DNA of 64,000 bases, taken from Actinomucor elegans. Lineage: Eukaryota; Mucoromycota; Mucoromycetes; Mucorales; Mucoraceae. Below are positions 25,560 to 38,402 of this stretch, piece after piece. Within the stretch, counting starts at the first letter, position 1. Every line of letters starts with the position of its first letter. The DNA is taken from assembly GCA_026027325.1 (NCBI GenBank), contig JAMSLZ010000005.1:1860001-1924000 (forward strand), written 5' to 3'. Made by a program: the position numbers and the translations under genes. The notes under the pieces are model-generated. The model was not told the DNA's origin, did no database searches, and saw nothing but the letters and a program-made list of their open reading frames with translations.

Positions 25560-26460
25560 ATTCTTTTAAACAAGGAAAAAGAAACGAAAAAGATAAAGGA
25601 TTGACACGTTTGTATGTATATTTAATGAAAGGAAAGGGAATAACAAAAAAGAAAAAGAAAAAGAAAGAGATGGATATAGGCTCTTGAAAAAACGAAAACG
25701 TTTGATTTAAATACAAGCTCATTTGCATCAATTAAATACTTGTGCAACAGACCATAAATAAAAGGGCAACTTCACTTACTTGCCTGGGTTGTACATATCG
25801 AGGTTATTATTACCAAAAAACTACAATTAACTTGACTGAAGCGCCTAATATTAGATTCTCTGTGTAACTTACTGCACGTTACCTACACATTAATTGAGAT
25901 ATACACATTCAAAAAGTTTAAATCCGTCTTATTGTTGGAAACAGCTTTTTGTGCAATTAAACACTTAATTACTGGTATTATATAGCAGTCTAACTAGAAC
26001 TGTGCAGCTGCAACCCATCAACGTACCTTAGTTTTATCACAAGAGGAGCCTTAAATCAAAAATTGTGTGTTTAACAGTACTGTCTGAAACTTTTTTTTTA
26101 TGTGTAATTAATGAATTCGCGCTGTACCTGGTTAATTAATGAACCTCAAATTGGTACCGAGGCTTTTTTTTTTTCAAAATATACTATCTGTGGTTTCATA
26201 CTAGTATTGTGGCTTGAATAATTGATCTCTCAAGGTGAATGCTCTGAGAAGCTTGATCTACTTATACGACTCTGATTTAGGTACCTATACTAGCACAAAC
26301 TTTGAAAAAAGGAGAGCATACTTGTATCGGTAAGTAAAAACAACTCGAGGTTGGTCATTACACGTTCACCATTTGGCCAATGCAGGTTACAGATTCAAAA
26401 ATGTCTACATGGCATTGAGTACAGCAAAAGTACTGGATGTTAGCACATGCCTTGTCAGAT

Positions 26461-26532
26461 GTAGCAACATACCTTAAGCATGAACTACTCATCAGACGCA
26501 ACATTAAACCGAGATCGACGGAGAAATCTAGA
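26461..26532 (+). repeat. Dispersed repeat family copy
   Basis: CATGAACTACTCATCAGACGCAACATTAAACCGAGATCGACGGAGAAATCTA has the family core but a shortened front. Confidence 0.6.
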
Positions 26533-26627
26533 GATGAGTAGATATGAAGTAGATATATATAAATATATAATTTATTACTTGTCATTAACAATGAAAACAA
26601 AAAATAGCCATTGTATGTAAGCCCTCC

Positions 26628-26720
26628 TAGATGCAGCTATTGCTTATTCTGTATATGGCGCACTAATCAGATGCAATATTTCTCCGAGATCCGTACCGAG
26701 ATCTATGGATCTATACATCG
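26628..26720 (+). repeat. Dispersed repeat family copy
   Basis: TAGATGCAGCTATTGCTTATTCTG, CACTAATCAGATGCAATATT, CCGAGATC and GATCTATACAT occur in family order. Confidence 0.7.
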
Positions 26721-26795
26721 ATTTTATATTGAATGTATGTAATTGTAACCAAATGGCCAAAATAGAATATCCCTCTACTTTTCAGTTAAATGATA

Positions 26796-27500
26796 GTTCA
26801 AATAGATCAACTACTTTGTTCTGAACAAAAAACAATAATCAGACGTGACGTTTAGTCATGATTGGCCGGAAGATCGAAGTCTATTGAAAATGGCATGATT
26901 TCTGATTAAATGCTCGAGGCATAGCCTTGGGCACCTCTTTCGAACCCCGGCCGATCTTTTGCATTTATTCTGAAGCTATAAATGGCATTTTGGAAGCATA
27001 TGTTTAAAGTAACGCAAATCATTTATAGGGATATACCGGTGTATCTGTTGCAGGTTTTATTTTTATGAGAGACTCGAGCTACTGCTATCTTTATAAATAG
27101 CCCAAAACATGGTGTCTATTGGAGACATCTCTACGAACTAGAGGAAATGGGTATCAAACTTTACATTATTCGGTGCACTTTTTAATTTTACACAGAGCTT
27201 GTTGTGTGCCTGAATATATGCATTATAAAAAAAAAGTTTTGAAGTATATTGAGAAAGTTTTTCACTCTCAGATGAGCGTCAGGAGAGAAGAATAATTTAT
27301 TTAAACTATTATCATCCAATCAAATCTGGACTACCTTGAATCATTGGATAAACATGATTGGCAGTCGGTAACTTAATGAATACTTGGCAGCAATATACTT
27401 TAAACCGACTTTTCAGTAAAAATGTTAAGCGTATGCAAGATACGGCTTGGCACATTTTATATGAAATATAAATACGCATCTAATGATACAAAATTTAATT
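26796..27500 (+). repeat. Longer copy of the dispersed element, with 3' extension
   Basis: Begins with the family core (AGATCAACTACTTTGTTCTGAAC, ATCAGACGTGACGTTTAG) and continues through blocks shared in the same order with 39531-40050, suggesting the full element is at least about 600 bp. Confidence 0.5.
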
Positions 27501-28376
27501 ACAATTTCCTTTAATTTATGGAATTATGCGCTATAGAACCGACATTTTGGGGTTTGTTTATAAACACAGTAATTATTCGACCATTTTAAAAGAATAAAAT
27601 TGACAGAAATACGTCATTATATATTTACCTATAAAGAACCTATAGCACCCCCAAAAATGATTCTCAAAGGTGTCATTCATAACCTCAAAATAAATGCTAA
27701 AAATCTACCGGAGTTTGAACAGAATGTCCCAAGGCTGTTCCTTGGAAACTATTTTGCTTTTAAGATTTAGACGTCCGACCAACCTCGGTCAAATCGTCTC
27801 GTTTGTTGGGTGCTTCATGTTTAATATGGGTTACTGTATCTAGAAGAACCCTTTTTTTTTAATGTGTAGTACGATGGATATATTGTATGTTAACATTATG
27901 TTTTATATTCGCATGCATGCTGCCTACACATCTCTAGAACTCAGTTGATCTCGATAAGAATATGTACTATAACACTAGATATACATATATATAATCAATC
28001 ACACCCAGAATGCATATGTGATAATTGACCCAATACATACTATTGTAGAAGTATTATGTAATAAATCTAATTTTTCTGTAGATGTCACACTAAATCAAAA
28101 AAAAGCCGAAAATGCGGCAACTTTTGCAGGTACCTTTTTTTTTGTAAAATATATATATATACATTGTCGCCTTCAAGTTGTATATACTTCAAAGACATAG
28201 GTGTCATTTAAGCCAAATGTTACGAAAGACAAACAGAAGACAAAGTGAAACTTTTTACTCATCGTCATATAAGAGAGACTAAAACTAGGTTACACAATGC
28301 ACTAGAACACACCTTCTCTCTCGGTCTGTCTGTAAAATATACTTTTTTTTTTCTTTCTTTTACAATCGATACCGTA

Positions 28377-29452
28377 ATGACAAGCACTATTCCCGTGATT
28401 CAACAGCCTGACAATTATGTTCGGGGTGTTTCTTTTGATACTATGACTGATCAAGATCAGCCCGATTACTCTTTTACTTTGAGAGGAAAAACACAAGGAT
28501 ATCAACGCACTAGACGAAGCAGAATCTTTATGGTCGCTACCGACTTGGCAAACTACAGTGATTATGCTTTGGATTGGGTTATTGAGGTAATGAAGATTTA
28601 CTCATTCCTGAATATTAATTGCAAACTAAAAATGCAAAGTAGAATGTCCTTGACCATGGAGACGAAATCATTGTTCTGCGTGTTCTCACGGTCGATATGA
28701 GTGGTATGATGAAAATAGACACTTGTGTTGTGGATGATGATTAAAAGGTTTGAATAGAAAATAGACCAAACTTGCAAGCCATGTTGAGACACGAGGAATT
28801 GCAGTCCAAAGAGAGAGCGTCAGAAGTGATGAGTAAAATCATGGCAGCAGGCGGACCAGACCTTAAGGTACATACATATGTCTAAAATGATATGGTTAAC
28901 CAATGGTCAACTCATGGGCTATTTAGATTAGTGCAGTTATAGAATTTGTTATTGGAAAGGTTCAAGAAACTATACAGAATATGGTAATTTTTTTTTTTTT
29001 GAAAAAAAAAACACTTGCGCATTAGAAAGTGAACTAAAACTTGCTGGGTGATTTTTTAGATTTCAGTCTATCAACCATCCATGCTTATTGTCGGTACTAG
29101 AGGAATTTCTGAACTCAAGGGTATGTTTATCAATAGTGTATCAAAGTACTGCTTGCAACATTCACCCGTACCTGTCGTGGTCGTTCGTCCCGAAAATAAA
29201 GTCAAGAAGCAGCAACCTAAAAAGGCAACTAAGAAAGCAAATCGTTTAAGCGGCATGTTTCGTATCAGCAGCCATTCTAGCATCTCTAGCATGAACTCTA
29301 AAGGCTCTGATCTATCAGATAGTAGCTCTGATGAAGAAGAACCTGTTTCAAATGTGGAAAAGAAGGTGCAAAGACTATCTGTCTTTGACAAAATCGGTCG
29401 TCGTTCAAGATCTTCATCTCCTACTAAACCTGCACCAGCCAAGAAGCAGTAA
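28377..29452 (+). CDS. Universal stress protein (USP) domain protein
   Basis: Five exons: 28377-28586, 28643-28703, 28758-28867, 28927-28983 and 29060-29452; 276 aa. The USP alpha/beta fold reads SRIFMVATDLANYSDYALDWVIE, DEIIVLRVLTVD, then SMLIVGTRG and SVSKYCLQHSPVPVVVVRP, which is the ATP-binding-type ending (G-x-R-G and G/N-S-V-S). Exact substrate or signal unknown; such proteins in fungi are linked to stress responses. The C-terminal about 80 aa are Ser-rich and basic (RRSRSSSPTKP), likely phosphorylated. The start chosen is the Met after a pyrimidine-rich leader; an upstream frame from 28245 reads through leader DNA. Convergent with the permease gene, 275 bp apart. Confidence 0.88.
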
Positions 29453-29727
29453 TCCCCTCTTTTATACTATACTGTAGAATTCATAATAATATATAATAAA
29501 GAAACATATAGGCTACAATGACATGCTTTTTTCTTCTTCTCTTTATTTTGATTTATAATGTAATATATGTATATACACAAGTCTAAATGATCGAAACTGA
29601 CAAGGCGAAAGAAAAAGGAAGATATAAAAATAAAAGATAACTATTATGTACCATTTCGTTTACAAAAAGGTTTAGGTAAGAAAGTAATAGATAATGTAGG
29701 AACAATGGGTGGGTATGTGTAGTATGT

Positions 29728-31086
29728 TTAACTGGGTTCAACGTGAGTAACTTTATATTTGGCAGCATCATGATCTTCGCTATCACTGGAAATGTCAGAT
29801 TTAGCAACCTTGTGTTTGACTTCATCCACGGCTCTACTCGAAGGGAGGTCATGCAAATAAGGGTCATGCTCCATGCTCTTACCAGGACCATGGAACCATT
29901 TGCGAGCTTGGAAGTGATAGTAAGCAACAGAGGCGCCAATCACGCCAGCAAAGACAACGAGAGCATAGTTCATATTGTCAGGTGTAACAGGATATTCGGT
30001 AGGGCAGATGAAGAGAATCGAAGTCAACAAGATCCAAAATAAACTGATGACATTGATGACACCAGAGAAAGGCCCCAAATGGAAAGGTCCCCGAACAAAG
30101 ACCTTTCTAGCTACTGTGAGTTTGAGAGCAATTGGGATAAAGTAGGCCATTGAAGAAGCGATGGTATTGACTGAAACAATCGCATTAAAAGCAGTTTCAT
30201 TAATAATGTAAAGCAAACCGACAAAGATGGCAAAGATAATGTTAGCCCACACGGCCCAGATGGGGGTCTTGGTCTTGGGGTTGATCCTGGAAAGGTACTT
30301 GGAAAAGGGCATGGCACCATCTCTAGCGAAAGCATAAACCATTCTTGAACTTCCCAATGTCAAAGCAGAACCAGAGAAGAACATAGCACCCATGATGATG
30401 GTGGTGAATACAACCGTCCATTTGTAACCAACACCGTCCAAAAAGACCTTGGTCATGGCAGGACTGATTTCAGTTTCTACGATTTGTGTTTGGAAGTCTT
30501 GCACACAGAAATTGACAGACACCAAGAAGACTAAACCAACAAGTGCAGCAGTACCAATGGCATAAAGAATGCCGCGAGGCGCGCTACGGCCAGCATCGAG
30601 CGTTTCATCAGACATATGAGCAGCACTGTCGAAACCAGAGAGGGTATATTGAGATTGCAAAAGACCAATCAAGAAGGCATATCCACTTTGAGAGAAACCG
30701 GTTTCATTATGAAAGTAGGTAAACTAGAGAAATGAAAGATTACATTTGAGTATCCAGTACATATGCTAATGACATGATAGATATTTACCACCCATTTAGC
30801 ACTAGGCTTATTGGGAGTCAGTACAAGTGCGACAATGACAATAAGAAGTGTACCAATAAGATGCCAGTAGAGAGAAGTTTGATTGAAGAAACCGTTGTAT
30901 CTAACGCTGATGGAGTTGATAAGACCATGCACTACAGCAATCACGATAAAAATGCCGTATTGCCAATAGATACTTGGGCTGTTGGTTTCGTCGCTAATAT
31001 TGACAATGGAAGCAATAAACTGAGCAAGGCCGAGATCAGCAGAAGTAATGGCGACTATATGAAAAGGTTATTACGTGTTCAGTCAA

Positions 31087-31129
<43 letters not shown>

Positions 31130-31736
31130 GATATAGAAAACGTACCAGTCTAACAAGAGAGTAGTTAGTTTATGAAAAATAAAAGATGATGGCAAAGGGC
31201 AGTACTTACCAAACCAAGCCAGTTACACCAACCAGTCAACCAACACATAAGAGGAACCCATTCGGGAGGAGCAAGCTTTGAGACCCAAATATAAAGGCCA
31301 CCAGTAATAGGATAGGCTGAACAGATCTCAGCCAAAGAAAGACCTACACCAAACGTGAGGACAGAAACTAGGATCCAGCCCCAGATAACTGCAATTGATC
31401 CACCTGCTTGCATAGCGTCACCCCATAACTATGCACAAGAGTTTAATTATATGCAGTCGTAATGTTTTAATGAACTTACAGGTGTGAGACCTGAAAGAAT
31501 AGAACAACAGCCAAAAGCAATTGCAAAATTGGAAACAGTGGACATTGTTTTGTTCATTTCCTTTGTAGCATTGATTTGTTAGTACCTTTTTTAAGGTTTT
31601 TAGTGTCATTTTCTGAGCTATGTACCTGCTTATAACCCATCGAACGTAAAAGTTCTTCATCGGTTTGAGCAATAGCTTTAGTTTCACCGGATTCACTGGC
31701 TTCATTATTGATTAGGTTACGGTCCATGCCAACCAT
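29728..31736 (-). CDS. APC-superfamily permease, amino acid/choline transporter (ACT) type
   Basis: Predicted 12-TM plasma- or vacuolar-membrane transporter for amino acids, GABA, polyamines or choline. Six exons: 31626-31736, 31480-31560, 31210-31428, a 4-nt microexon 31146-31149, 30789-31054 and 29728-30723; 558 aa. Motifs: TVSNFAIAFGCCSILSGL in TM1, WGWILVSVLTFGVGLSLAE, SAYPITGGLYIWVS, YTLSGFDSAAHMSDET (the family E/D-T signature), and GSSRMVYAFARDGAMPFS. The N-terminal tail (about 40 aa) and C-terminal tail (EVKHK..., Ser/Asp-rich) are cytosolic by inference. The microexon ACTG is needed to keep frame and gives LGLTVAITSADLG, the length expected from family members. Substrate not determinable. 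Confidence 0.92.
31089..31127. repeat. Poly(A)39 (T39 on the gene strand) in a permease intron
   Basis: Lies in the intron between the 4-nt microexon and the next exon. Confidence 0.95.
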
Positions 31737-33798
31737 ATAATATTTAACGTTAAGGGCGACGGAATTTTCGAATAAAAGCTGGTAAAAGAAAAGGAGGCGG
31801 TTTTTGAATCGAGTTTAATAGAACAAAATACTGAGTGCAAAAGGTGTTATTTTCTTTTGCTGTCTTTGTTGAAGGCAAATAAAAAAAAAAGAAAGAAAAG
31901 AAAAGAGAGAGAAAGAGAAAGAGATAAATGGCGGAAAAAAGCATCTACTAAGGGCTTCCTTTTATACTTCTATCAACGCGCTTTAGTGAGTGCGCTGCTT
32001 GAATGGCTTTTTAGATCTTATTTGTCCCATCCGTTGCATTGACTCCGCCTGTACAAAATAGATTTGCCTTTTGTGAATACACAACGCACGAAAAGGGAAA
32101 AGAATACCATCCTGTTAACCGAGACAATTATGTCCTAGAAGCTACCTTGATCGTACTATTGTCCTATAATATCGTTCCGCTGACAAATGCACTGTAGCAC
32201 TAATCCATGTTAAGAATACATTGGCTATAACTAAGGTCACTTGATCTTATTTTCCCCCACATTTCATAAACCATAATTGAGCAGTAATATTAAATTGGAA
32301 CCACTGCAGGGATCTTTCCCTTCTTTTGCTACCACCCAATCATACCAAGTCTATCTCACGCATATTCCTAATGTGGGTCTGCCCATGACTAATAGCCAAG
32401 GGGATAATACACTTGATTTGGTGATATTTTTCCAACTAGATATACAACCAAGTCTCTAGTATCATTTCTTAGTCATAAAGTGACGCAAGGTGATTCTATA
32501 GGTTATTAAAAAATCATCAGGCTTTTGCATTCAGCAAGCATTGAAAAAGAATACTATGGTGATATTTATTGAATGCATCTTACGAGAAAAATGATTGCTG
32601 TATAGGCTCATTTTGCTAATGGATATATGCACCCGACCCTTTTTTATACCATTGAAATGGTGCGTCCTATCTAATTAGATTGCATGTAACATGTTCTTGC
32701 ATATTGACCTTCTCGAAACCAATATTTTCAGCGAGAATTGGCTTTTTGTTTATCGCTTTGATGGCTTGTTTGGCAAGATGTTTTTATAAATCATCGCTAA
32801 GCATCAATAAATGATTGAGTGCTCTAAATGCTCGCAAATAGACGAGGCAACCTTTCTGAAAAGAGCCTTATTTAGTTTATTTTTCCCACAAGGCATACAA
32901 AGTTGGGGTGTACAAAAAGTATGCTACAAGCGAGCGATCGGAAGAATCGAGTTAGCACTAGTGCTGTAATATTATGGATTTGGTCGTGAGATCTTTTTTT
33001 TATTAGAAAGCTAGCATCATTTCGATTGTAGGTAAACAAATGACTGTTTGCAAGTGAGTAAGCTATTCAAAATGGTAACGTGATTCAATCAGCTTGAATG
33101 ATAGCGTTACTGGTTTATATAGTTGGACTGCAGCTTTTTTGATTGCGTGTTATATATGAATGGGTACAGTGCCTTTGAATATTGGTATTCATACAAGATA
33201 TACCACTTTCTCTAGTCTTGGCTTCATCTTCAATGATTCGTAATACTAAAGTTGATTGTAACATACCCAACTTGAGGTTCACAAAATGATATAAAAAAAT
33301 TAGAATTCTCTTTTTGCTTGATACCATCTATATAATATCGCATATTTAAACCGTTTTCAAAATGCACCTTTTGCTTGGACTAATAAGGAAACACTTGTCA
33401 AATACTGGCATGTATTTCTCACGAAATCTCCCCCTTTTCTTGATATGATCAGTGATAGTTGTGCGTGTGTAAAAGAAATAAAGTTTAAAGATAAGAACAA
33501 TCAAGCGATCGGCCTTGAAATGATTGTCTCCAATGGAATCTTGTGCACCATTGATATCTTTGTAACAGTAGCGGTGGTGATTTCCTTGAAATCCGAAAAA
33601 ATGGTCCTTACGAATAGTTGACTCGAGCGCAAAGCTACTACTTGCGAAGATACAAAGTTGCACATGACGGAATTGAGGCTATGCCTACTAGTTCAGCGTA
33701 CAGCAGGTTCCTGATTCAATATGAACATTTAATTAGGGCTTGGATTAACAAAAGTGATTAAGGAATTCCTTACATTTGAAATTCAATTCAAGTCTTAC

Positions 33799-33888
33799 TA
33801 GATGCAACTGCTCATTCTGGACATGAAGTAACAATCAAAAGCGACATGTGACCGGGTTCTGCCGAGAGATCTATCTCTATACATTCAG
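33799..33888 (+). repeat. Dispersed repeat family copy
   Basis: TAGATGCAACTGCTCATTCTGGACATG, GCGACATGTGACCGGG, CCGAGAGATCTAT and ATACATTCAG occur in family order. Confidence 0.7.
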
Positions 33889-33970
33889 TCGAGATCGAGC
33901 ACTCGCTTTTTTCAATGTTGCTCTTTCATGTATAATTTTCTCTTTGCAATTTAACTAAGTAGTAGTTCTA

Positions 33971-34048
33971 ATAGATCTAGTACTTTGCGTATTAGTTATC
34001 AGATGCGACATTTGACACAGATCCATTTGGAGATCTAAAGATCTATTG
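33971..34048 (+). repeat. Dispersed repeat family copy
   Basis: ATAGATCTAGTACTTTG, TTATCAGATGCGACATTTGA and AGATCTAAAGATCTATTG; about 80 bp downstream of the previous copy in the same orientation. Confidence 0.65.
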
Positions 34049-34956
34049 ATGAAGCATATGTGGATTGCATGTCGTTTATATTGCATGTTTAAAATGTAAT
34101 ACAACTACCACATTTCAGTCGAACAACAATTTTAGTGAATGCAGCAAACTGCTCTAATGATGTCCTAACCTTATATGCAACATTAAATCAGAATCGGTCA
34201 AAGAATCTGATGTTAAAAATGGGAAAATTCCCAAGGGTATGCCTCTTGGGCTCGAATTTTCGAAATTTATGACACCAGCGGTAGGGACCGTTATTGTGAG
34301 ACCTTTAAAAAATATCCTTATAAGGCGATTATTAAAGGTCTTGCAAAAAATGATTTCCGCTAGCATCCCTAGGATACTCTCAGTCTTGTTGAGGTGACTT
34401 TTTTTTTTTTATTTTTATGTCGAGGTGAAAACTTTAATCCGCTTTAGGATCCTTTAATAAGAAGTAAGCCAAGGGAAAGAAGAACAAATGAAAGGTGCAT
34501 GATTTATTTCTCGAACTTGTCTATCACATTTTCTATTTAATACATACTCCAAGATGAAAAGTTATCGTTGACATAATTTTTCACTTGTCGCTTTTCAAAA
34601 ACCAATTGCTACATTTAGAAAAATGCAATTGCTGGTTTAATTAAAAGGCTGCTTTGACGAGACTATGAGAATACCCAAAAAACTTCTAATGATTTTTAAA
34701 GGCCTCACAGTACTGATTTCCAGTCAATGTCCTTGTATTGGAATTGGTTTGCAAAGGAGCTCATTCTAGACATGTGTTCCTCATTAAATGTACCGTACTA
34801 TAAACAGTCTTCTGAATTGCATTTGCTTTGGTATCAAATCAAAAGAAATTGGCAAGATATCATTAATTTGTTTATTAAAACTAACGTAAATAAAAAGTAA
34901 CCAGAAATACAACTCTATGAAAGATACCGAGTACATACATGTAAGAAAATCTATAT

Positions 34957-37900
34957 TTAAGCCGTAGTAGCAGTCGTCTTTTCTGGCTCTTCCTCAGTCA
35001 ATACATCACTCCAAACATTCTCAGCGTATTCCTTCTTGACATCTGGGAAAACGACATCATAAACATCCTTGTAAGTATCGCAAGGAACACCAGTTAAACC
35101 CTCCTTGATATATTCAGGTAACTCATCCCAATCAGCTTGGTTGTCCTTGGGGAATAGAATGGTATCAACCTTGGAGCGTTTGGCGGCAATCGTCTTTTCT
35201 TTAAGTCCACCAATTTTCAAAACCTTACCTGTAACAGTCAATTCACCAGTCATGGCAATATTTGAACTGACAGGTTTATTAAGGGCCAAAGATAATAAGG
35301 CAGTAGTCATTGTGACACCAGCAGAAGGACCTATTACAAAAGTTTAGAGACGAATGATATATAGCCAACAAAAATACTTACCGTCTTTAGGTACAGCACC
35401 AGCGGGGCAATGCAGATGAACCTTGGCCTTATCAAAGAACTTGTTTTTGGGGAAATGAGTGGCCAGCAATGACTTGGCATATGTGTATGCAATGCTTGTG
35501 GATTCCTTCATAACATCGCCTAATTGACCTGTCTTGGAAAGATGAGGAGTAGACTTGGGTCCAAGAGACGACTCGAGAACAGATTCGATGTAAAGTGAAG
35601 AACCGCCCATGCTAGTCCAAGCTAAGCCCATCACAACACCAGGAGGAGTCTTCTCATAAAGACGTTCAGTTTGATATACCTGAGGTCCAACGTAGTCTTT
35701 CAAATTCTCGCCATTGATATCAATAGTAACATCCTTTGATACAACCAGAGGTTTTCTCTCTTCCTCTACTTTATCGCCTTCAGCAGGCGCAGAATCTTTG
35801 ATCTTTTCATTATCAACCTTCTTGTCCTCACCAATCTCTTGAACGACCTTGAAAGCAGCTTTTCTAAAGACCTTGTCGATATGTTTCTTCAAATTACGTA
35901 CACCACTTTCGCGACAGTAATTCTTGATTAACATGTCGATAGCTTCTTGTGTCAAGTTGACGTTAACGTTCTCAAGACCAGCAGCTGTTTTAGCTGTAGG
36001 GGCCAAATACTTTTCAGCAATAGCTGCCTTTTCTTCTGCGATATAACCTGAAAGCTGAATTACTTCCATACGATCCAAAAGAGGCCCAGGGATGGTATCA
36101 AGTACATTGGCAGTACACACGAAAAGAACTTTGGAAAGATCAACAGGTACATCCATATAATGATCTAAGAAACTGCTGTTTTGTTCAGGATCCAACAATT
36201 CCAAGAGAGCAGAGGAAGGATCGCCTTGATGGCCTCTACCAAGCTTATCGATTTCATCAATCAAGATCAAAGGGTTTTCGGTCTGCACCTTCTTTAATGC
36301 TTGAATAACTTTACCAGGCATTGCTCCAACATAAGTACGACGATGGCCCTTGATTTCAGCTACATCAGTCAGACCGCCAACAGAGAAACGGAAAAACTCA
36401 CGATCCAAAGCACGAGCAATACTCTTACCAATAGAAGTTTTACCTACACCAGGAGGACCAGAAAGACAAAGAATCTTACCTTCAACAGTGCCTCTTAGTT
36501 TACCAACAGCGATGAATTCCAAAATTCTATCCTTAACATCCTTAAGACCATAATGATCTTCATCTAAGACGGTGGTAGCGTGAACAATATTGTAGTTCTC
36601 GCGAGAGCGTTGACCCCATGGTATTTGAGTGATCCAGTCAAGGTAATTACGTGTCACATTAAACTCTGAAGCAGCAGGTTCCAAATGAGCAAGTTTGTTG
36701 ATTTCCTATATCAAAGATTACTTGTTTGTCTCACAAAAAAAAAATCTAATTTTTTTTCTGTATTCTGTGTTTCTTACCTCATCAAAAACCTTTTTTACCA
36801 TGGCAGGCATAGCAAGTTTACTGGCCTTTTCTTTAAAGCCTTCTACCAACTTGTCTTTACCATCGGATTCCAAACCAAGCTCTTTCTTGATACCCTTCAA
36901 TTGCTCCATCAAATAGTATTCGCGCTGGCGTTTAGCAATCTTACTTTCAACATCCTTTGATATTTTGTTTTGCAATTGAGCGTTCATCAATTCTTTTTTA
37001 AGTACAACCAATGACTTTTGAAGTCTTTCTTCGACTGGAAGTGTTTCCAACACTTCTTGAAGTTCCAAGGCCTCACCAGCAGATACAGCAGCAGCGAAAT
37101 CGGCCAACTTGGAAGGCTCATCGAATACATTGCCAGCAGATTGAGACATGGAGAAGCTAGCAATTTGATCTCTGAAAAGGGGGTTTAATGATGCGATTTC
37201 CTTGAAAACAGACACGATTTCAGAAGTAACAGCACGAATATAAGGGCTCTTTTTCGAAAACTCGGGCTCAACAAAGTTATCAACATTGACGAGTGAGACA
37301 GCATACTCATCAGCTAAAAACGAGGTGGCATATTGAGAATCGTTCTTCTTTGCTTTTGCTTCAGCAGCTTCATCTGATAAAAATTCATCTATAAAAAAAA
37401 ATGCATGTTTAGTTGATATATCTCCAACTGGAAATTGATCTATTTTTTTTTTTTTTTTTTGCTACCTGACTTTTGAACAATAGCCTTCTCAGGTTCAAAC
37501 TCTGATTGAATTGCTTTGGATGGCTTTTCCACGGCCTTTTCTCCCTCTACAGCCATATCTTTCGTTGATGCAACTTCTTCTACGGCAGCCACCGTGTGCT
37601 TCTCTTTGATAGGCAGTAGTTCATTGATCTTGATACGTCGATGAGGATACAAGACAGCAGTCAATCCTGACTCTTCTTTACCCGAACTTGCTGGGAAAAC
37701 GCTGGTGATTTGAGCAAACACACCCACCTGATGCACTTGATCGATATTTGTGATTGTATCCACGTCTAATCCTTCATCCTTTAACAGAAAAGCACCAACA
37801 TAGGGTTGTCCTCGCTTCATTAATTCCTTGATAGCAGCAGTAACAGTTGGCTCTTTGATTACCACAGCCTTGTAGAATCCCGGAAATAAAGGTCGGCCAG

Positions 37901-38402
37901 CGATCGGAAGTGCCAGCACTTGAGGATACACCTCGGGAACGGTTGGCTTTTGGAGTTGATTATCGACTACGTCCCATGAATGGTTTTTTCCAGACTTGCC
38001 GTCGCCGCTGCTTCCATTTTGGTTGCTATTATTACCGCTTTCGCCTCCAGCAGCATTTCCGCCACCAGCGGGTGGAGGTGCTTGGTCAGAAGGAGGCGTG
38101 TCTTTGGGATCTCGGTCCTTCATTTCGATAGTCGAGTAAGAAGAAGCTGCACGACGCAAGCCTGCTGCATTGCGAATAGGCTCAAGCCCAATGCATAAAG
38201 ATTGATTGGGGTTATGCTTGAGTTGTTTAAGAACAGATCCGCCACCCCAGATGGATACATTGCTTTGACTGCGGCTAGTCGAGAATGAACGCAAGTTTAA
38301 AGGTTTCGACGCTGCTGGTGATTGTAATTGAGACCAAATGGCCTGGTTGACTTTTGATCGAGGTATTGTCTTCGAAACGTGAATAAGAAACGAGTGACTC
38401 AT
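34957..38402 (-). CDS. PIM1: Mitochondrial Lon protease (PIM1-type)
   Basis: ATP-dependent serine protease and chaperone of the mitochondrial matrix that removes damaged proteins and maintains mtDNA. Four exons: 37466-38402, 36778-37388, 35382-36705 and 34957-35330; 1081 aa (yeast Pim1 1133). The N-terminus is basic and Arg/Ser-rich ([15 protein letters not shown]), fitting a presequence. Then a Gly/Asn-rich linker, the Lon N domain ([15 protein letters not shown]), AAA+ core with Walker A GPPGVGKT (599-606) and Walker [11 protein letters not shown], and the protease domain with catalytic Ser960 in DGPSAGVT and Lys1003 in GGLKEK. Acidic/Lys-rich insertions in the N and sensor regions are as in fungal Pim1, not the short peroxisomal Lon. 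Confidence 0.96.

Larger units (their letters stand above)
25560..28376. other. Intergenic, repeat-rich, divergent between chitin synthase and stress-protein genes
   Basis: Contains three dispersed-repeat copies (26461-26532, 26628-26720, 26796-26880) followed by a longer tail to about 27500. That tail resembles 39600-40050 in order: ATGATTTCTGA, GCCTTGGGCACC, GAGACTCGAGCTACT, GATTGGCAG. No gene seen; ends hold the two promoters. Confidence 0.6.
31737..34956. other. Intergenic between permease and Lon, repeat-bearing
   Basis: About 3.2 kb. Purine-rich block at 31880-31930 just upstream of the permease. Dispersed-repeat copies at 33799-33888 and 33971-34048, with a partial one near 34170-34290. 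Short frames (33115-33327, 33346-33663) have no recognisable features. Confidence 0.6.

Noticed and set aside
26920..26960. tRNA gene
   Set aside because: A GGTTCGAA-like string is present on the minus strand but no cloverleaf with acceptor and anticodon stems could be drawn.
31150..31209. Reading the permease without the 4-nt exon
   Set aside because: Joining exon 3 directly to the exon at 31054 shifts frame and loses the conserved TM sequence.
34380..34960. CRISPR, prophage, rRNA or tRNA genes anywhere in the window
   Set aside because: Looked for and not seen; gene structure is eukaryotic and no rRNA or tRNA signature was found.
36301..36553. Short plus-strand frames within Lon
   Set aside because: Shadows of the Lon coding strand.
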